Virus record (IMG/VR): IMGVR_UViG_3300003321_000368
Location: 1-43,111 of that record
Strand: one strand, 5' to 3'
Length of the DNA: 43,111 nt
DNA from: a virus
Part shown: positions 40,026-43,111 of the stretch, one piece after another
How the letters are laid out: each line of letters begins with the position of its first letter
How positions within the stretch are numbered: position 1 is the first letter of the stretch
The notes under the pieces: model-generated
The model's database searches: none
Seen by the model: only the letters and a program-made list of their open reading frames with translations
What the model was told of the DNA's origin: nothing
Position numbers and translations under genes: made by a program

Positions 40026-42829
40026 GCGAGCTCATGGAGAAGGACAACTACCTGGCTCACTACGGCATCCTTCGTAGGTCAGGTCGCTACCCTTGGGGCT
40101 CTGGTAGTACTGAGAACGCTCGCAACCGAGCTTTCTTGGAGTATTTCGACAAGATCAAGGCCGAGGGCAACATGTCCATCACAGAGGCCTGCAAAATGGT
40201 CGGAATCAGCACTACTGAATACCGGGCGGCTCGCACTATCGCCAAGGCTCAGCAGAAGCAGCAACAGATTCACATGGCTCAGAAGCTTCGCGACAAGGGG
40301 TGGTCTCACACGGCCATCGCCGAGAAGATGTTCGGCACGAAGACGAAAGAGTCAACTGTTCGCTCGTTGCTTGCCGACGATGCTCGCGCAAAGATTGATG
40401 CTCTCCACAACATCTCGAGGATGTTGGAAGAGGGTGTTGCGTCAAAGCGCTTCATTGACATCGGCACTGGTGTAGAACAGCATCTCGGAATCGCTGAATC
40501 TCGCCTCAAGGCGGCTGTAGCGGTTCTTCGAGAGAAGGGCTACGAGGTCATCAAGGTGCAGGTCGACCAATTGGGCACCGCACCCGGAAACAAGACCACG
40601 ATCCGAGTTCTTGCGCCTCCTGGAACGACCTACAAGGAGCTCAATGCCAACAAAGACAAGATTCAGCAGCTTGACGCTTTGGGAAAGTTCTCCAAAGACA
40701 ATGGAAGAACTATCCTTGGCCTTAAACCGCCTCTCTCAATCTCTTCGAGACGGATCGGCATCATTTACGCCGATCAGGGAGGCAGCCTTGCGGATGGAGT
40801 CATCTATGTCAGGCCCGGCGTCAAGGATGTTTCGCTCGGGGCCTCGCACTATGCTCAAGTCCGGATCATGGTCGACGGAACCCACTACCTCAAAGGCATG
40901 GCGGTCTACAAACCGGATATGCCGAAGGGCGTAGATCTTCAGTTCAACACCAACAAGAGCCCTGGTGGTAGCAAACTCGATGCCATGAAGGAGCTCAAGA
41001 AGAAGGACGACGGAACCGTCGATATGGACAACCCGTTTGGTGCGGTGATCAAGCCGAATGGGCAGGTTCTTGACGAGAAAACCGGCAAAGTCACTTCTGT
41101 GATGAACAAGCTCAATGAAGAGGGCGATTGGGAGACTTGGTCTAGGACTTTGTCGTCTCAGTTCCTCTCAAAGCAGGCTCCTACACTTGCTCGTCGTCAA
41201 CTTCAAGCTACATATGACGAAGCAAGAGAAGGTCTCGATGAGATCATGAGTCTGACCAATCCGGCAGTCCGAGTGAAGCTTCTCGAGTCCTTTGCGGATG
41301 GCGCGGATTCCTCGGCTGTTCATCTCAAAGCAGCAGCTCTTCCGGGCCAGGCGTCTCGAGTCATCCTCCCCATCCCAACGATGAAAGAGACGGAGGTCTA
41401 CGCGCCGACGTACAAAAACGGCGACCGTGTGGTCCTCATCCGATACCCCCACGGTGGTACCTTCGAGATTCCAGAGCTGACTGTCAACAACAGGCATCGC
41501 CCCGCAAGAGAGGCATTTGGCGATCATCCGCCTGACGCTATTGGTATCAATCCCAAAGTGGCAGCAAAGTTGTCTGGTGCTGACTTCGACGGTGACTCTG
41601 TCATTGTCATTCCTCAGCGTCCTGGCACAACTATCAAGAACTCTCCCTCTCTGGAAGAGTTGAAGCACTTTGAGCCGCAAAGGGAATACCCGCCTTACGA
41701 TGGTATGAAAACCATCGATGGTGGAAGATGGGATGCCAAGGCTCAGAAGGTTGATTATGGCGTTAAGCCAGATGGTACGCCAAAGAAGCCTTCTCCTTCG
41801 GGCAAACAGCAGCACATGGGCAAGGTGTCAAACCTGATCACTGATATGACGATTCGTGGTGCTAGCAACGACGAGCTTGCTCGTGCAGTCAAGCACTCCA
41901 TGGTTGTCATCGATGCCGAGAAGCATCACTTGGATTACAAGGAATCAGAGATTCAGAACGGCATTAGGGCTTTGCAACAGAAGTACCAGCCCAAGGAAAC
42001 AGGCCCAGCAGGTGGCGCATCGACGCTAATCTCTCGAGCAGGGTCTGTTGATCGTAACGCTAGAGCTGTGAAGCAACGAGGCATCGATCCTGTCACAGGA
42101 AAGAAGATCCTTGTGCCTAAGGGTGAGGAGTTTGTCGATCCCAGAACGGGCAAGATACGATTCCCCACTCAGCCGCGCAAGAAGCTGGAAATGGAAGATG
42201 ACGCCTTTGTGTTGACATCTGGTGGGTCTAAGGACAAACCAGGTACAACCATTGAGGCTGTCTATGCCGAACACAGCAATCGGATGAAGGCATTGGCAAA
42301 CATGGCAAGGAAGGAACTTGTCAACACCAAGCAGGACAAAGCTTTGCCTTCTGCTGCCCGTGCATATGACGCAGAGGTTAAGTCCCTTACGGCCAAGCTC
42401 AACCAGGCCATCCGGAACAGACCTTTGGAACGTCAAGCTCAGATCTACGCCAATACTACATTGTCGCAGAAGCGGGCAGACAATCCTGACATGGATGCAT
42501 CGCAGCTCAAGAGAGTCAAGTTCCAGGCCCTTCAGCAAGCAAGGCTGAGGACAAATGCTGGCAAAGATCAGATTGTCATCACCCCTCAAGAATGGCAGGC
42601 CATTCAAGCCCGGGCTATTAGCCCAAGCAAACTGAAGACGATCCTAGACAATGCAGACCTAGAAACTGTGAAGAAGTTGGCCACCCCCAAGCAAACAACG
42701 CTGATGGGTGGAGAGAATCTTCAGAGGGCACAGTCCATGCTGGCCGCTGGCCATACACAGGCTGAGGTAGCTCAAGCTCTAGGAGTATCACTGACCACAC
42801 TGAAGAACTCTCTGAGAGGAGATACCTGA
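40022..42829 (+). CDS. Large DFDGD-motif protein, candidate single-chain double-psi beta-barrel RNA polymerase
   Basis: 935 residues from GTG 40022, 5 nt after GAGGAG (GTG 40019 also possible). The motif SGADFDGDSVIVIP (Asp521, 523, 525) matches the NADFDGD catalytic loop of RNA polymerase beta' and of single-chain relatives such as YonO and QDE-1. Upstream, RVVLIRYPHGGTFEIPEL and AIGINPKVAAKLSG parallel the beta' segment before that loop. Downstream, QQHMGKVSNLITDMTIRGAS may hold a bridge-helix equivalent. The N-terminus has YGILRRSGRYPWGSG and two helix-turn-helix stretches (MSITEACKMVGISTTEYRAA; WSHTAIAEKMFGTKTKESTV); the C-terminus has HTQAEVAQALGVSLTTLKNS. It could be a phage transcriptase or a derived DNA-binding protein. 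Confidence 0.6.
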   Translation: MSELMEKDNYLAHYGILRRSGRYPWGSGSTENARNRAFLEYFDKIKAEGNMSITEACKMVGISTTEYRAARTIAKAQQKQQQIHMAQKLRDKGWSHTAIAEKMFGTKTKESTVRSLLADDARAKIDALHNISRMLEEGVASKRFIDIGTGVEQHLGIAESRLKAAVAVLREKGYEVIKVQVDQLGTAPGNKTTIRVLAPPGTTYKELNANKDKIQQLDALGKFSKDNGRTILGLKPPLSISSRRIGIIYADQGGSLADGVIYVRPGVKDVSLGASHYAQVRIMVDGTHYLKGMAVYKPDMPKGVDLQFNTNKSPGGSKLDAMKELKKKDDGTVDMDNPFGAVIKPNGQVLDEKTGKVTSVMNKLNEEGDWETWSRTLSSQFLSKQAPTLARRQLQATYDEAREGLDEIMSLTNPAVRVKLLESFADGADSSAVHLKAAALPGQASRVILPIPTMKETEVYAPTYKNGDRVVLIRYPHGGTFEIPELTVNNRHRPAREAFGDHPPDAIGINPKVAAKLSGADFDGDSVIVIPQRPGTTIKNSPSLEELKHFEPQREYPPYDGMKTIDGGRWDAKAQKVDYGVKPDGTPKKPSPSGKQQHMGKVSNLITDMTIRGASNDELARAVKHSMVVIDAEKHHLDYKESEIQNGIRALQQKYQPKETGPAGGASTLISRAGSVDRNARAVKQRGIDPVTGKKILVPKGEEFVDPRTGKIRFPTQPRKKLEMEDDAFVLTSGGSKDKPGTTIEAVYAEHSNRMKALANMARKELVNTKQDKALPSAARAYDAEVKSLTAKLNQAIRNRPLERQAQIYANTTLSQKRADNPDMDASQLKRVKFQALQQARLRTNAGKDQIVITPQEWQAIQARAISPSKLKTILDNADLETVKKLATPKQTTLMGGENLQRAQSMLAAGHTQAEVAQALGVSLTTLKNSLRGDT

Positions 42830-43062
42830 TGGCTATGATGCTTAGTACATCAGATAATCCTTTCGATCCGTTCGATGAGTGGGATCAATGGTTCATCTGG
42901 GACATGTCTCATGGTTACAACACCCCCGGCTACCTCGATCGGATCATCATTACTTCTGATTCATTGAGTGAAGCTGACCAGGAGGCGGACCGGGAACAGG
43001 CAATGCGTGACATTGTCGAAGAGAACGTCAACGGCAAGTACATTCTCGTGATACGAGAGTGA
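42829..43062 (+). CDS. Small conserved acidic phage protein
   Basis: 77 residues; ATG shares a base with the polymerase-like gene's stop, after GAGAGGAG. FDEWDQWFIWDMSHGYNTPG, YLDRIIITSDSLSEADQEAD, IVEENVNGKYILV is a pattern I have seen next to such large genes near the start of structural modules in Gram-positive phages. Acidic and helical. Function unknown. Confidence 0.6.
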   Translation: MAMMLSTSDNPFDPFDEWDQWFIWDMSHGYNTPGYLDRIIITSDSLSEADQEADREQAMRDIVEENVNGKYILVIRE

Positions 43063-43074
43063 CAGCAGTATGGG

Positions 43075-43106
43075 GAGGGGGGGTCTCGCTAAACGTACCC
43101 CCCCTC
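43075..43106 (+). terminator. G-tract hairpin at window end
   Basis: GAGGGGGGGT (43075) / ACCCCCCCTC (43097), perfect 10-bp stem with seven consecutive G-C pairs and a 12-nt loop, followed by TTCAT. Probably the terminator of the P21 unit; a packaging-site element cannot be excluded because the structural genes should begin soon after. Confidence 0.7.
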
Positions 43107-43111
43107 TTCAT

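Noticed and set aside
1-43111. CRISPR array, transposase or insertion sequence, rRNA or complete tRNA gene.
   Set aside because: No regularly spaced direct repeats, transposase motifs, rRNA segments or full cloverleafs were found by reading.

Overview
The window is part of a tailed double-stranded DNA phage of siphovirus type. Every gene I can support lies on the + strand. The host is most likely a high-GC Gram-positive bacterium. This is inferred from the many codons ending in G or C, GTG/TTG starts, a ReqiPepy6 Gp37-like tail protein, a Dp-1-type holin and two DUF6353-like membrane proteins. A Rhodococcus/Gordonia-type actinobacterium is plausible but unproven. The window begins inside the tape measure gene and stops after the early/late junction. 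No terminase, portal, capsid, integrase or endolysin is present.

Layout. 1-3910: end of the tail module (tape measure C-terminus, distal tail protein, Gp37-like tail protein). 3929-5082: membrane proteins of the lysis region, including a Dp-1-type holin. 5094-11134: a run of very small, mostly membrane-associated genes, many of them a stand-alone unit of promoter, gene and hairpin terminator, plus a 470-base non-coding cluster (7115-7581) with three such promoters. 11150-14243: four or five conserved phage genes of unknown function. 14256-18047: one giant replication protein carrying SF3 helicase, archaeo-eukaryotic-type primase, 3'-5' exonuclease and family B DNA polymerase signatures. 18067-24306: a tightly overlapped operon of small genes, with a probable ssDNA-binding protein, small zinc-finger proteins and a collagen-like membrane protein. 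24311-25026: about 700 bases with no gene but many perfect stems, probably a large structured RNA. 25055-28756: more small genes and seven more promoter/terminator cassettes. 28774-35101: a second operon of overlapping genes (tandem GNAT-like proteins, a secreted protein, a dATP/dGTP diphosphohydrolase-like protein, zinc-ribbon proteins). 35105-37561: an SF2 helicase whose frame is interrupted by about 1.27 kb of in-frame extra DNA that also carries other genes. 37562-37825: an AT-rich segment with seven TACGTA palindromes and a long inverted repeat, the best origin or control-region candidate. 37826-43062: an HNH protein, two PD-(D/E)XK-type nucleases, a 935-residue protein with the DFDGD metal-binding motif of double-psi beta-barrel RNA polymerases, and a small conserved gene.

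How it works together. The large replication protein, SSB-like protein, SF2 helicase and two nucleases form a replication/recombination set. The most striking signal is a promoter found 21 times: TCGC (GCGC twice) begins exactly 19 nt before a TATAAT-like -10 box, usually followed by CCCAAC and a strong Shine-Dalgarno site. No TTGACA-like -35 box is visible. The upstream hairpin terminator usually abuts the promoter, so many small genes, and apparently some small RNAs, are independent transcription units. Whether the host RNA polymerase or the DFDGD protein reads these promoters is open. All function statements rest on motif recognition by eye; no database search was run.
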